A stretch of 64,000 bases of DNA, from the NCBI GenBank assembly GCA_032622095.1, contig CP136063.1, positions 84,917,980 to 84,981,979 on the forward strand, given 5' to 3'. Shown here one piece after another: positions 12,801 to 22,941 of the stretch (positions within the stretch are counted from its first letter, which is position 1; the number at the start of each line of letters is the position of its first letter). The translations under genes were made by a program, and so were the position numbers. The notes beneath the pieces are model-generated. The model was not told where the DNA came from, did no database searches, and saw nothing but the letters and a program-made list of their open reading frames with translations. Source of the stretch: Siphonodentalium dalli (lineage: Eukaryota > Mollusca > Scaphopoda > Gadilida > Siphonodentaliidae).

Positions 12801-12853
12801 AATCGATCAGTTGAAAATGCAACGGTCAGCTGTCTCTTTAGTCCCGACGACAT
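6896..12853 (-). CDS. LINE1: single-ORF non-LTR retrotransposon polyprotein, 1985 aa
   Basis: The open frame has no stop or frameshift. Residues about 84-150 are RRM-like. Two CX2CX4HX4C knuckles lie at C185-C198 and C204-C217. An SGNH/GDSL-type domain spans about 325-500, with GASN (S334), HLGTND and H486. Residues about 566-820 are an Asp-rich tract encoded by GAT/GAC triplets. An APE-like endonuclease spans about 832-1100 (SE at 865-866, GDFN with D977, SDAH with H1099). The reverse transcriptase spans about 1330-1660, with YADD at 1588-1591. A Cys/His finger at about 1910-1927 closes the protein. Many related LINEs carry the gag-like and the EN-RT parts on separate ORFs; here the Asp-rich tract joins them in one frame. 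The product would bind its RNA, nick target DNA and prime reverse transcription there. Intactness suggests recent insertion. The start follows a TATATAGACAGG context and is the first ATG of the frame. Confidence 0.92.
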   Translation of the reverse strand: MSSGLKRQLTVAFSTDRFFRLRGDDVLRCVQRNVNNDHVRCVQLTEKECFITVSTLEAKANLMEKGLRLFGKYVHPIDIENKTTLVTVKDAPYELADSSVSEYFSQFGKIENDTIRRGTYRDSQAENGTRYLRIRECKEIPDKAILEGSNIRIFSDMTKILCSYCSDLHMPTVLCDQQKIAKDYCTRCFQTTHNKVTCPNDVVCRRCRKTGHMVAFCPLNNRNGEDGGRRGQRDNRGEIDDRQNRSSFPNDWRTGFGRPMFELPKDFGDRRHRDRQQDWSSDNGSVYNSVYGDYIPDRAIVKPPIGDNPNPDVNSKANISSEKMPVACVVFGASNCAHVDHDRKSMKIIQYSGARYEDMNELVSRADADPDIKAEAVETVIIHLGTNDIKRSNGDDGKTIRMFTKATQLVQKSFPKAEVNVCSVPPRKGRGIARDEYNQSVSFVNSFVEGYCSDWDFKYINTMSFLKSGNSIAKGLFDKADGSGIHFSPEGKEMLSQSFVDAVHESKKRRLETTPNNSNKASKTNTGSNSTVVTETNFAVNTYPLYTFGLMNMCDSGVSGESDKGVDGRDDDEDIDDDDGDDDNYDVDYDDEDVLEADDDHNDDGGEGDDDDDDEDDVDDDDDDDDGDDECKDDDDDEDDDNDDYDNDNDGNDGKESDNDDEDDDDDDDDDDDDDNGDDGGDDDDDDDDDNKDDGGDIDDDEDGDSVGDNDGDDNDYENGGTDDDDIDGDEDVVIIDIGDYSYYYYDYNCDEDNENEDGEDNDSYDDAADEDDDAVDGDDDGDDGNDNDDEYVEEDGDEDDDAEEDAGDDDDDDDEGIDSKYDDAGYADTKNINILGLNVCGLESRLIYREFAQLIKRFDVVCFSETKTLHDSIVIIPGFTVFPTNGRGMAGCVSGGIIIAIKEGLENYVHPISSKSNLVSWVRIDYGYMGTGRDLVIGAVYVPPTNTKFTNDNWQIDLEGELRKVRNNNDVLLVGDFNSRTSRLEEFVDDRALVGVRYVTDDNDLRQYILDGKYDSKFGRRSTEDQGKASSYGYRLIDMCSTEEMVIRNGRVGSDREHGKLTCRDRSVIDYGICSHGFFDHVNDFCVGELSKFYSDAHCPIEISLNRNTVTKPLKSNSGGHSLGNKPRKWNHEKAHILVDKVASIVQDVIDPISNRIGNENEINELCEAIEHMFTSSAAEAFGVYKGGRVSRISKREEQKEWYDGECDRMRNVFHKSRKKYRRQKTSHNRNLMNASARNYRCVIKRKIAEYNQKRCNQLRNACRNPSEFWKTLKDMKGKHTGPKKVPAISIDLFYEHFKGLAESDDDDNVSMLLENMFDIDAQGPLNCPITSDEILLAVDKLKLGKSSGLDNICPEYLKHTIHVMSKIYCMLFNAILDTGCFPSRWTEGMIQPIYKRKGDTSNPDSYRGITLLSVLGKLFTSVLNNRLKKFCEGEDILTQFQAGFRKSHSTTDNIFIMKSLIDFYLARGKQIYCCFIDFKKAFDTVWREGLWIKLMTSRINGKILRVIRSMYGNIKSCVVQNSERSEFFTCSAGVRQGEILSPLLFSLFINDLEPFLKDCAIDGLKFLGDQLTQKLGVYIRIMCLLYADDTVLFADNQASMQRALDAFGDYASSWKLNVNTSKTKAILFCNRKPEDFDDLYLGGNTIEYVDTMNYLGIEFFYTGRFCKAVKAISVIGNKAMHGFLGNINNLNLTNDLLLTLFDKTIEPIILYGSEIWGIENTSEIDKVILRFYKHILNMKTSTPTFMVYGEIGRYPVSIRCKMRIIQYWNRILKGKSSPLARELYLLFVRLGELGRTNKVKTWIQSVKGILDSVGMSYIWTCQKISSEEIMAIESTLKDHFIQTWWWDMYNSSRGKLYMNFKRTMKYESYLQNLPRDLAQELLRLRTCNHKLRCESGRWSKNKGKSRACQKCRTHVEDEYHVVMICPKYLDLRMRYIPANFWQEPSRARFYILLGSQNPATQKSLAIFVKACLKIHEKTRDDTT
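10385..11160 (-). repeat. In-frame GAT/GAC microsatellite coding an Asp-rich linker
   Basis: About 775 bp of CAT/CGT-type triplets (GAT/GAC on the coding strand) lie inside the LINE1 ORF, between the SGNH and endonuclease domains. They encode about 260 mainly acidic residues with occasional Tyr, Ala, Gly and Glu. Frame is kept throughout. The tract resembles the triplet tract 3' of LINE1. Confidence 0.88.
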
Positions 12854-13070
12854 CCTGTCTATATAATATCGGCACCTGGCTTCAGTTGAGAAACTAGTTA
12901 TTCACATAATATCCAAATAATCCGGTTTTATTGGCGAAAATATGCCGAGCTCAAATAGAAATTATCCTGCTTCCGCCATATTGGTCACGTGACCCCGAGC
13001 CGAGCTGGCCCCTAGAACATGCTTGGGACTATACAACACACCAGGTGCCTATTTTTAGAAGCAAATTTAA
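12854..13070. promoter_or_regulatory. LINE1 5' flank / probable 5' UTR
   Basis: This is the sequence upstream of the LINE1 start on the minus strand. LINE promoters are internal to the 5' UTR, so promoter activity, if any, should lie here. I see no specific motif beyond a TATATAG word next to the ATG. The 5' boundary of the element could not be set. Confidence 0.3.
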
Positions 13071-13075
13071 TATTT

Positions 13076-14145
13076 GAGACAGTGCAATTTTTTTTGGACT
13101 GGGTGGGATTTGAACCCCGGCCCATGACGGCGAGCACGCCTTGCGACTCAAAGTCTCCTATATATATACTATAGAGACCTTAAAATGTGCATATACGTGT
13201 AGTGTCCTAAGTGCGACGTCAGAATACAGCGGCCATTTGATCTTCCTTTTTTGAGGTCGCTTCGGTGGTCACGTGTAGAGTCCGAAGCCGCCATCGCCAT
13301 ATTGGCCACAAGCCGCCGCCAGCCATATTATCTCCAACGAATTGTAAAATGGCTGAGCCATGGCATGGACTTATATGTTAAGGACAACTGTACTGCGAAT
13401 CACAAATAACTAAACCGCATTGCCTAATATTGGCATTCTCTTATGGACACGGCATGGTTGTTACACTTTCATAACACCCGGGGCCTCTCATTGTGGAATA
13501 GACTATTCCAATGCATGCTTCCATATAACGGAGTGGGAGCATCCATTCAGCATAGAAAGGGTTTAAAGTATAAATCGTTTATTTCGACACGACTCAGTCT
13601 CAGACATGCTGACATTTGTCACTATATATGCACATAACCCGTCTACAGAAGAGAATAGAAAATAGTTTGAAATATTATATATCAATACTAATGGATTCAG
13701 CATCAAATGATGAATACATATATCGCAAGATACCAGTGATGATATAGCCGTCTGAAGTCGACAGAAGTTCCAATGTAACTTATACCAATTATATAGATGG
13801 GAAACTACATATAATTAGCAATCCCTGCCAGTCCATTGCTGGCTCCTTCGTGTATTTTGCCATAATGGAAAAGCCCAGCACCAAAATACTTCTATGGGTT
13901 CACGACAAACGCCAAAACAAGCGGGTGTCTATAACCGGGGATTAGGACAATTTCTGAAACGAAATACGCTGAATGATAACGTCTCAGACGGCTTTGCCGC
14001 CATATTTCGTCAGCCACGAACCGGTTTAGCTAGATAACCAGCCACGAAAATTGGTTGAGCCAGCCGTGAAAACTAGTTGGACTTTGAGTCGCAAGGCGCG
14101 CTCAAGTAGATGTGCAATCCAAACAAACAAAAATTGCACTGTCTC
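13076..14145. mobile_element. Foldback-like element with tRNA-related (SINE-like) arms
   Basis: The left end (13076-13157) and right end (14080-14145) are inverted relatives. Both contain GACTTTGAGTCGCAAGGCG and AAAATTGCACTGTCTC. On the minus strand the left arm carries GGGGTTCAAATCCC, a good match to a pol III B box, suggesting tRNA-derived origin; the right arm has lost it. Between the arms is about 920 bp of non-coding sequence, ending with three ~25 bp units beginning CAGCCACGAA (14012-14080). It could also be two separate SINE copies in opposite orientation. Confidence 0.5.
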
Positions 14146-14462
14146 AACAATCAAATTTGTGTTTATTTACTCAAATTGATGGTGTTTTTACCTTACACAT
14201 GCACATATTTTAACCTATTGCTAAAAGGGGACACAACTATCCTGTTAAAATGGGTATTTTACCTTTATAACCATAAATATTTGGGTTTTTAAAGGTTTTG
14301 TCACTAGTTTTGTAGGCATATTTTTCAGACATGTGCTTTGTTTGTTTATTTTGTGTGGGTGTACTTGATCAGCGTTCTCTCAGTTCCGGTGCAGACACAA
14401 TGAGAGACCCTTACCCGGCCAACAACACATTATTTAGTAGAATTTACAAGATTTTCATCAAT

Positions 14463-14552
14463 TTTGGGGGTGGGTGTCCCAGACCTGGGTGGAAAAAACT
14501 TACGGTCCCGGGTGGGTGTCCCAGACCTGGGTGGAAAAAACTTACGCTCCCG
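14463..14552. repeat. Two tandem 42 bp units
   Basis: GGGTGTCCCAGACCTGGGTG followed by GAAAAAACTTACG occurs twice with a 42 bp period. A C-run (about 14620-14632) follows. Proline/glycine-rich frames here are not genes. Confidence 0.8.
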
Positions 14553-14650
14553 GGGTGGTGGGTCCCCAAAACTGAAAAACACAAAATTTCCACCTTGTAT
14601 CCGTATTTTTGTTCCTGACCCCCCCCCCCCCCTTGACAAATGCGGCATTT

Positions 14651-14712
14651 AAAGGTACTCAATCCGATTAGATGTCCCCATATCATCAGATTCCAACAAC
14701 AATATTTTTTTG
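14651..14712. mobile_element. Isolated end of AAAGGTACTCAA MITE family
   Basis: TTAAAGGTACTCAATCCGAT and the next ~45 bp match, inverted, the right end of the MITE at 16607-17080. I found no partner end nearby, so this is a solitary or truncated copy. Confidence 0.6.
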
Positions 14713-14714
14713 AA

Positions 14715-15808
14715 ATGCCGCTTCTGTTATCAGAATCGAGTAATTGCTCAACATTAATGCTAACCACAGTCAACCATATTATAAAATTGCCCAAAACCTG
14801 TTATTTATCAACATTTTGTTCAACGAAATTTTGCCGGTTTGTCAAATATCTGACAAAAAAGCAACTTGATGCACATCGCTTCTACCGTGTCGACTTTGTT
14901 TCGATTTGGTAGTAACAGATCAGAAGTGATGCACATCAGCGAGCTCACAACCTTATGTCGGATTTCCTAAACCCAAAGAGGTGAAGCCGAAATCGCATTG
15001 AAATCAAATCGCGGACATGAAGGGGCTTGAACGATGGCGTCGTGGTTGATGTGAGGTCCAAATTCAGGAACTCCTCTTCCTCATCAGCACAACGTCTATC
15101 TGGTCATCTGTGCTAACAACGAACTGTATTTCCACCACATATGACCTGGCATTTATACCTGTATATTGCCACAATATATCACGAGAATCCCGGGTCGTAC
15201 CTTGTGACTGGTCGAATTATTGACAATATTAACAGGTCATGATTATCGCAACGTTGCAAATGAGACGATAAGTGAAGTATTAAGGGGCTGTATACCAAAC
15301 ACACGCTTTGAGTTGTACAAGTGGTACGAAATAATGATCGTACGTGTTCGTCAAAACTCTTACGCGTAATCGTTTTGCGAAAGGACTTTTTGGCCATACG
15401 GATAGACTTACGACTACGAATAGCTATCCGTATTCGTAATCGTAAACGTGAGGATGCGAAAGGTCTCTATTGAATCGATATTCGGGATATAACATAACGT
15501 TATTGCGATCGTGTTTTCATCACATGTAACACGATATAGCAGCAGGCACAAATTAGTAGAAGTTAAACAAAACACGAAACCCGCATCGAATCGTGTATAA
15601 TTTCACCGGACGAATCGGACATTTGACTGATTAAAATCCGAAACTGCCACAGTAATTTGAGAAAGTTTCTGATACAAAATAACTAATTACGAGCGACAGA
15701 ACATATATATCCATTCTGCGCATTTTTTATATCTTGATGAGCATTTGACATGTGGTGTCGACGAACTCTGATTAAAGCTCCAGTGCCCTATTAGCTCCAG
15801 TGCCCTAT
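14715..15808. other. Gene-free stretch
   Basis: No coding signal. The piece 15400-15472 (TCCGTATTCGTAATCGTA, ending GCGAAAGGTCTCTA) resembles the right end of the MITE at 20859-21232. A 17 bp direct duplication (CTCCAGTGCCCTATTAG) precedes the next element. Confidence 0.5.
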
Positions 15809-15810
15809 TA

Positions 15811-16348
15811 GTCCAGGAGATATTGGTCGACCTCTGCACCCCCCCCCCCCAGGACTCAACTGCACCCAACTAATTTTCTTTCTTAATGTCTCCTCTAATT
15901 TTTTTCGGTTCTTAACAAGAACAAAAAGTGGCCGCAGAGACTCCAGACAAGATGGCGTCCGTCATGGCGGCCATTTTTTTATATGCACCAGGTCTCTTTG
16001 ATCGCCGTTATAGTAAAGATGATATCACATGTGCGCGGTCTTGTTTTCCGCTCGATTCGTTATGATAATATACAACCCTTACAAATTAGCTCAAAATCCG
16101 ACACCAGAATCCAATATGGCGGCCAAGATGGCCGCCGAAATGTGAAAATATGCTAGTTTTGTTACATTTCACCACCTTTCGTTTGTCTCTGTGGGAAAAT
16201 ATTGGCGTGAATTTATACATTTATCGTATAGAAGAGCCAATAGCGAACAGAATGGGACCATAATATACATTAAGAAAATTTTATAGTGGGGTGAAGTTGA
16301 ATCCTGGAGGGGGGGGGGGGTGCAGAGGTCGACCAATATCTCCTGGAC
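15811..16348. mobile_element. 538 bp MITE with ~60 bp TIRs and TA target site
   Basis: The left terminus GTCCAGGAGATATTGGTCGA is mirrored exactly at the right terminus (ends 16348). The inverted arms continue through CCTCTGCACC and a C-run for about 60 bp. TA dinucleotides flank both ends, as expected for mariner/Tc1-type insertion. The interior has CCATCTTG/CAAGATGGC words and no coding capacity. Confidence 0.85.
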
Positions 16349-16606
16349 TATATTTTTCTTTTCTGAAATTCCGAGCTATAAATATACAGTGATACTTATG
16401 GTCTGCCTCATAAAAGATATGGAACACCAATATACGAAACATATAAACAGACGACAAAGTAAATAAGATAAGCGATAGAGAGATCAGACAAGAGACAATG
16501 ACAAATGAGTTACTGATATATATAGGAAAATAATGAAAAAAAATATTTTAAAAAACAAACTTAAAGCTTCATATATATGAAGATGAACACAGGGCGTTTA
16601 ACGCTT

Positions 16607-17080
16607 AAAGGTACTCAACCCGATAAAACTCCTCTCAATTACTATTTCAATGGCTTCGGGGGTCAAAAATATTTGATTCGAGTCGAGGAAGTCACCCATC
16701 AAAGCTCAGATTTGTTAGATATCGATTTTAGAAATCTATTATTTTTCATTATCGGGAATACTATCTGGCCCAGAACTCAGTCAAAATTGAGTTAAAATTT
16801 CCACTTGATTTTAGAGTTATCCATCCTTGTCTGTTTGAATAGATTTTGAGTACACATCCAGAGCAGATTACGGCAGTTATTAGTACTTATCTCGAGAATA
16901 ATAACAAATTTCAAAAATCAATATAAAATAACTCTGAGCTTTGTTTGATAGGTTCCTCGACTCGAATCAAATATTTTTTACCCCCAAAGCCAAAGCAATA
17001 GTAATATAGGACCCTCTGATCGGATTGTTGTTGTTGGAATCTGTTGAGATGGGGACCCTCTTTACGGGTTGAGTACCTTT
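16607..17080. mobile_element. 474 bp MITE, AAAGGTACTCAA family
   Basis: The left end AAAGGTACTCAACCCG is mirrored at the right end (CGGGTTGAGTACCTTT). Inner arms include ATTTGATTCGAGTCGAGGAA and its inverse. TTAA-like sequence surrounds the ends. There is no coding capacity. A second near-complete copy is at 38162-38617 and a partial one at about 37463-37560. Confidence 0.8.
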
Positions 17081-17264
17081 AATTATAACATCGTTCTCGT
17101 CAAATTGCCCGAATCGTCGTCTATAAATATTGCAAACTTGTCAGAAAAATGACATCATGCATGTGGCCCAACAGAAGTGAAGTGGTGTCTTACGACAGTG
17201 TCTTAATTATAGCATCATCGAAATGCTATAGTATAAATAAGCAAAACTGTTATAACAGTTTAAC

Positions 17265-17532
17265 CCTTTCCGGAAATTTTGCAAAAACCCTGTGCCAATG
17301 CATTCTCCTATATATGCAAATATCACACAGGGAGCCTCGCATATATAATATAATACATTGGCCTAACAATGAATACCTTGACGTTGTAAGCCAGTGCATT
17401 ATCGTATATACATGCACTAGTATGTGAGTCTCTCTATGGAAACTAGACTAGCATAAAAATTATATAAGAGAATGCACTAGCACATAATATTTAATGATGC
17501 AGCTGCGCAGCTCCCGTCATGAATGAGTTAAC
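17265..17532. mobile_element. Degraded copy of the TTAA twin-hairpin MITE
   Basis: It starts TTTAACCCTTTCC, followed by CCCTGTGCCAATGCATTCTC and decayed hairpin arms, as in the intact copies at 50491, 56671, 58508 and 63510. It ends at GAGTTAA near 17532. The palindrome arms have many substitutions, so this copy is older. Confidence 0.6.
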
Positions 17533-17674
17533 AGCCATCAATTGACAGCCCAATCTTATCCGCTGATGATACCCAGTCTCCCAAAGAAGCAGCTTAATTT
17601 GGGCTTAATGTCCCGCCATATAAAGTTATTCCGTCGGGATTCCAGGGTGTAACGTATCATCAATTACTCACATA

Positions 17675-18145
17675 CAATAATTCCCTAAATAATCGACTCC
17701 TTAACCACAGCAGAATTATGGGTAACTTTTCAGGATTTAGTCGGAAATATGGCTTGTTGCCATTCATCGGAAAGCTCTCAGTGTAGGCCCGGTGGTACAG
17801 TAATGCCCTAAATAATCGACTCCTTAACCACAGCAGAATTATGTGTAACTTTTCAGGATTTAGTCGGAAATATGGCTTGCTGCCATTCATCGGAAAGCTC
17901 TCAGTGTAGGCCCGGTGGTACAGTAATGCCCTAAATAATCGACTCCTTAACCACATAATTATGGGTAACTTTTCAGGATTTAGTCGGAAATATGGCTTGT
18001 TGCCATTCAACGGAAAGCTCTATGTGAGAGCTTTCCGATGAATGACAACAAGCCATATTTCCTACTAAATCCTGAAAAGTTACCCATAATTATAGTGTGG
18101 TTAAGGAGTCGATTATTTAGGGCATTACAGTACCACCGGGCCTAC
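17675..18145. repeat. Three tandem 123 bp units plus one inverted unit, CAGTAATGCCC family
   Basis: Units start at about 17675, 17798 and 17921. Each runs from CAGTAATGCCCTAAATAATC through TTTCAGGATTTAGTCGG to GTAGGCCCGGTGGTA. A fourth unit is inverted (18027-18145), making a hairpin with the third. The termini, followed or preceded by TA, match the element ends at 52690-53148 and 47213-47330, so this is an array built from the arm of a mariner-like MITE. Open frames across it are repeat translations. Confidence 0.85.
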
Positions 18146-18504
18146 CATTCAGATCAGCTATGTAGTGCCATGAGAATCCGCTTCACCATACATCAGCTCG
18201 CCGGATGGTGCAGACCAGTCCCTTTCACGAAGGGACAGGCTTCACTGGCCGGAACTCATTGCTCATACGCCCGCATATCTTACCCCCTTCGGCTTCCAGG
18301 GGGTTCAGTATCACATTTGCTCATGATAGTGTCGTCTTCATCCGCCCTTTCTGTGCTTGCTTCATTTTATCGTTTCAGAGTCAGCGCGGCCACTCGTTCA
18401 ACGCCAGAAGTCGATAACCGCTGGTCCAGAATCAACTCCAGAACCACCTTCATCAGCCGCCAGATGGGTGGATCGACATTCCACCAGCTAGCATCTGCCG
18501 CTCT
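18146..18504. other. Gene-free, slightly GC-richer stretch
   Basis: It holds a small hairpin (GTCCCTTTCACGAAGGGAC, about 18218) and a second one (CCCCCTTCGG...CAGGGGG). An open frame crosses it from the neighbouring array, but no domain is visible and I do not support it as a gene. Confidence 0.4.
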
Positions 18505-19022
18505 AGATCATGCCATGAATCTCTATTATGGCTAACGCCCATAGAGATCATATTCCACCAGTACAAAACCTGGGAACTTCTTGAAGTTTTGACAGGGAAC
18601 CTTATAAAATCGAAAATATAACACAGGGAATATATTTCTTTGTTATTATCTGTTTCTTAATAATGTACTTTACTATTGGTGAAGTTCCCAACTCGAAATT
18701 TCACGATTTAAGTGATTTTGTGTGCGATTTTTCTTTGCGTTTCTTACAATTATGGAATTTTTCCTGGGTAATTAATTGAATGTTTATTGCGATATCGGCT
18801 ATCAAAAGTCACAGAAAAGCATGCAATTTCGAGTTGGGACCTTCGCATATAGTGAAGTACACTATATAAAGGAACAGATAATCTTTAAGAAATATATTTC
18901 CCGTGTTATTTTTTCGACTTTATAAGGTTCCCTGTCAAAACTTCAAAAAGTTCCAAGGTTTTGTACTGGTGGAATATGATCTCTATGGGCGTTAGCCAGA
19001 GTAGATATTCATGGCATGATCT
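18505..19022. mobile_element. 518 bp foldback MITE with ~190 bp inverted arms
   Basis: The left end AGATCATGCCATGAAT is mirrored by ATTCATGGCATGATCT at the right. The arms continue through GGCTAACGCCCATAGAGATC, GTACAAAACC and AACTCGAAATT, meeting around a ~130 bp centre. There is no coding capacity. Confidence 0.85.
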
Positions 19023-20169
19023 ACTGCCGCTCGAGTCGAATCTCGTCAAGTACCGCCTCATATGGAGTAACCTGGACTGGCGGGTCGATTAACATATGTA
19101 AGCTTCATTGAAATAAATTTGGCCATCTCCGCAAACTGAGTCTCTCTCATTCTCAAGAATCGCCATTTGGGCCCACAATTATAACAGCGGTTTTGGGTGC
19201 ATGGCTGCGATCGGTAAGTGTTTCAGGAATCTCGATAAATGACTCAATCAAGCACAAAACGAATTTAAGGGTCAGACGCACGTTTGGTCAAAATTTCCTG
19301 GTATTTAAAAATGGATTTTCTCAAAATCTATCAGGAATATCTTTGTGAAATTTGGTACAAGCGATTATTGTGACACAATATTTAAGAACCACCGACCAAT
19401 TGGATATTATAACCTCATTTACTTTATGGCATGACAAATATATAAAATTTCACTTTTTTCAAGCTCCAATAACTTCTGTAAAATATATTTTTTTCGAATG
19501 TGTTGTTCATATCTCAAGATCATGAGAGAAGACTTAATTATTCTTTATTTGTGAAATTTAATGATTATTTTCATTAAGAAAGTAAATTACCCACAATTAT
19601 TTTCTCTATTTGATGATGTTCATGCCATGCCTGTTTATCAATGAACAATTTGGCTGCGATGAGTTGTGGGTCATTGGTTCACAACCAAGTTAAGGCTGAT
19701 CACCATATCTCTTGAGACTGTGGCCTAATTCCTAGTTGTTGTTCCCTGCTTGAGTGGACCACACTTTATATCAACATTTGTTTTCATTGGGCTGGAATAT
19801 TTGTGACTGCTTTATTCTTCATTATAATATATGGAGGTATAATGCTATATTATGCAATTAAAAATCTAACTCAACATTATGATACAAATGCAGCCTCTTC
19901 TCATAGAGCCAGGACAATAAGCTATTTGGTTATTGGAGATTTGTGTGAAATTATTAATTATCCTAGCAGTTCTTGGTATCGAAAGAGACCAAAATAAAAT
20001 AAAATTTTCAACCTCTCAGATGTATTAAAATCCATTGTTTTTGTTGTCTCTAAATAATTGCCCAAATTCTACATACACTACATACAATGAAGATGCTGAT
20101 ATGTGAAATTCAAGATTCTTTGCCATATAGTTCCAGATATATTCTTTGTTGCAAAACGTGCGTCTCCCC
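19023..20169. other. Gene-free AT-rich stretch
   Basis: No convincing gene. A 64-codon frame at 19803-19997 has a hydrophobic start but no recognisable domain and no support beyond being open. No repeat with obvious partners was seen. Confidence 0.4.
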
Positions 20170-20172
20170 TTA

Positions 20173-20593
20173 GGGTACGTTCATATTATACTGGCAAGTT
20201 TGCACGGTGTGTTTTACAGGCATTTTGTCGTAGAACACGATATGGTGCCTGAATATGAACGGAAACATGCATATAAAATGCATCTGTGCCACAGCTAAGT
20301 ACGTGCGAAGTAAAATCTCTGTAGTTCCACCTGTAGCGATGCTACAGGAATTTGCCTGTAAATAGCATGCAATAATCTCGCAAGAATAAATTATACAGGT
20401 ATTGGAAGGCAAATCCCAGTAGCGCCGTTACAAGTGGAACTACATACATTTTACTTCTCAGTACTTTCACTTTGGTAAAGATGCATGTTATGTGCATGTT
20501 TCCGTTCATATTCTGGTATCATTAATTTGGTTTTCTATGACGAAATGCCCGTAAAAACATACCGTGCAAACTTGCCAGCGTATGAACGTACTC
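20173..20593. mobile_element. 421 bp PIF/Harbinger-like MITE, TTA target site
   Basis: The left end GGGTACGTTCATA is mirrored by TATGAACGTACTC at the right end, with TTA directly outside both ends (20170-20172 and 20594-20596). A 3 bp TWA duplication and G-rich TIR start fit PIF/Harbinger. The arms extend through GGCAAGTTTGCACGGT. A second, disrupted copy lies at 33975-36488. Confidence 0.8.
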
Positions 20594-20858
20594 TTAATGT
20601 TACATGAAGTGATTCGATATCAAGCCCTAAGCATGTTGTGAGTCGTTCCCAGTTGGCTGGTGACCATCCATCCGGACTTCGGGTCAGCATATCAGAATGA
20701 CCTAGACACAACCGATTGGAGTAAAACAAAGCCACCCAACGCCACTGATTTATTTCAAAGAAAAGTCCAATCTAATTTGGTAACCCACATCAAGAATGTG
20801 ATCGTCCAGGAGCCTATCGCACTTACGGACCACACTAACTCCCACCGTTTAGACAATA

Positions 20859-21232
20859 GAGACCTTTCGCAAAAATCACTATTACGATTACGTATAGGAT
20901 ATATTGTCCTAGTAAGGTTGATACCATCACAATGTAACATACGATGGCTAATTGGTGAGATGGCATATGCCCCACTTTATTCAGTTACACATATATTTGA
21001 TGGGAAAAGTAATGTGTGTCTCTTTCAGATCCAGTGTTCTTATCCGTGTGTAATACATAACACGGATAATGTTAGAGCGTCCCCAATCAGGACCGGTGGC
21101 ACATTATTGACACATCTGCACATAATTAAACTGCGTGGAGTATATTTCGTCTCACAAAGATGGAATTTTGGCCGCATACTGGCAGGATATTTCCATATCC
21201 GTAATCGTATTCGTGGTTTTGCGAATGGTCTC
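20859..21232. mobile_element. 374 bp MITE with TA target site, GAGACC TIRs
   Basis: The left end GAGACCTTTCGCAAAA is mirrored by TTTTGCGAATGGTCTC; ATTACG/CGTAAT words follow in both arms. TA flanks both ends (20857-20858, 21233-21234). The 191-codon frame overlapping this region reads straight through both TIRs and is not a gene. A related end is at 15428-15472. Confidence 0.7.
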
Positions 21233-21234
21233 TA

Positions 21235-22839
21235 ATATTAACAGTAGACGGAATCACTATTTGCTGGTGGGGACTACGCAATACAAGTTACATCGGTGGC
21301 GTTAGTTGAGTTGCACTATATCGCCCCGCTACCTGCTGCCATATTACTTCCTTTCTGATGTTTCTGGACCCTCTCATCAGGCGAAATCAGTCGGCATATG
21401 CATGCGTCCATGCAATCATAATTCATGAATACATTTAGATTAGCCATATCTTGCATTATGTCTTAGTATTCAGCGATACAAAAGTAACACCAGCAATCGT
21501 AACCACAGACCTTTAAAAAGCACCGCTCGTTGGCTAGTGTTATTTCAGGATCCAACATTATGACAACGGAGCCACTTCAGGTAGCAGTGCCACCGGATTT
21601 TCTGAATATCACACCAGTAGCTCCAATCGCCACGGATCTCATACTCGGCTATCGCGTTGACCACCATGGACCTTCAAGTGGTTACATGATATACTCTAAG
21701 AGCGTGACTATATTGTGCTAGATGTAGTCTCGACCCCTATAGATATATATATAGACATTAGTATATTGCGGAACTCCTTTGTTCGCCGTGTCATGTTAAT
21801 ACACGAAGGATAATGGTCAATATTAATAGATCGTACATTATTTTACAAACAACGATTATTTTAATAACGGACGCTCAACGTCGGACTTAATGGACGATTA
21901 TTTCACTGTGAACGATTTGCATGTGCATGCGTGAGAACATAATATATGCATGTATCGAGGTTGGCACGGGTGCTATAACCCACACATGGGCGAAAACCGG
22001 AATGTTTTTCTAGCTTGATCGGAGTTGAACTTCTCAGTGTGCCATTCCGATCGATATATAGATGACCATTTCGATAATAAATGAGAATTATTTTCACTGA
22101 AGCAAGCACATTTGAAAAAGATTTAACCATCATACTGAGTCCATGCCTCCACAAATCTCATATACAACGTTTTTCAAGTATAACGGCGCTCTGACTGACG
22201 ACTGGAAGTATAGCAGAAGGAATATACATAGAGAGCCTCTATGTGTGCGGACATGGCGCATTTGTTCCTTAAGAATGGTGAATATTGCAATGGGGATAAT
22301 ATAGGTTGATAAAGACACGAAGTGCCGATATATAGAACTTATACTGTGTGCAACATCTTATCATAGTCTGCGCGAGGTTAATGTGTTTCCTGAGTTTCAT
22401 ACAGAAGTTAAGAAAATGCTCTTTATTCAGACCATGTAATGAATAAAATGTCACTGAACGCTCTGTCTTTTCCAAATTGAATTTGTCAACTAAATGACTA
22501 AATATTCTTCGACTAATATAAGGGGCTATTCGGTCTTATATTTGACTGAACCTACATGTAGGTCTAGAACTTTATTGGCACTTTACACCGAATATTGGTT
22601 GGAAAATTTAATTGTATATTAGATATATCATAACCAAATATTCTGAGTCTGAAAATTCCAATTATTTAGTCAACAATCGATAGGTCAATGCAATCGTTAG
22701 TGAAATCCAATTGAAACCGTTCCTATGCACTGGCGCCATGTCCCTGATGCATGCAACTGATTACCCAGAGGGAAATTGTATCCATAACGGTAAGTGTAAT
22801 GTCGGCCAATAAAGCGAATGCAAATAACACTTTCTCTCA

Positions 22840-22842
<3 letters not shown>
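21235..22842. other. Gene-free stretch
   Basis: I saw no coding signal, long repeat or RNA gene. It is AT-rich with scattered short frames only. Confidence 0.45.
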
Positions 22843-22920
<78 letters not shown>

Positions 22921-22941
22921 TATATATATATATATATATAG
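22843..22941. repeat. (TA)n microsatellite
   Basis: About 100 bp of nearly pure TATATA, interrupted by CAC at about 22875 and AGA near 22918. Tyr/Ile repeat frames on both strands are artefacts. Confidence 0.95.

Noticed and set aside
17660-18010. 116-codon ORF with three internal peptide repeats
   Set aside because: It is the translation of the 123 bp MITE-derived tandem array (123 is divisible by three, so the frame stays open).
20660-21235. 191-codon ORF
   Set aside because: It reads through both terminal inverted repeats of the 374 bp MITE and shows no domain.
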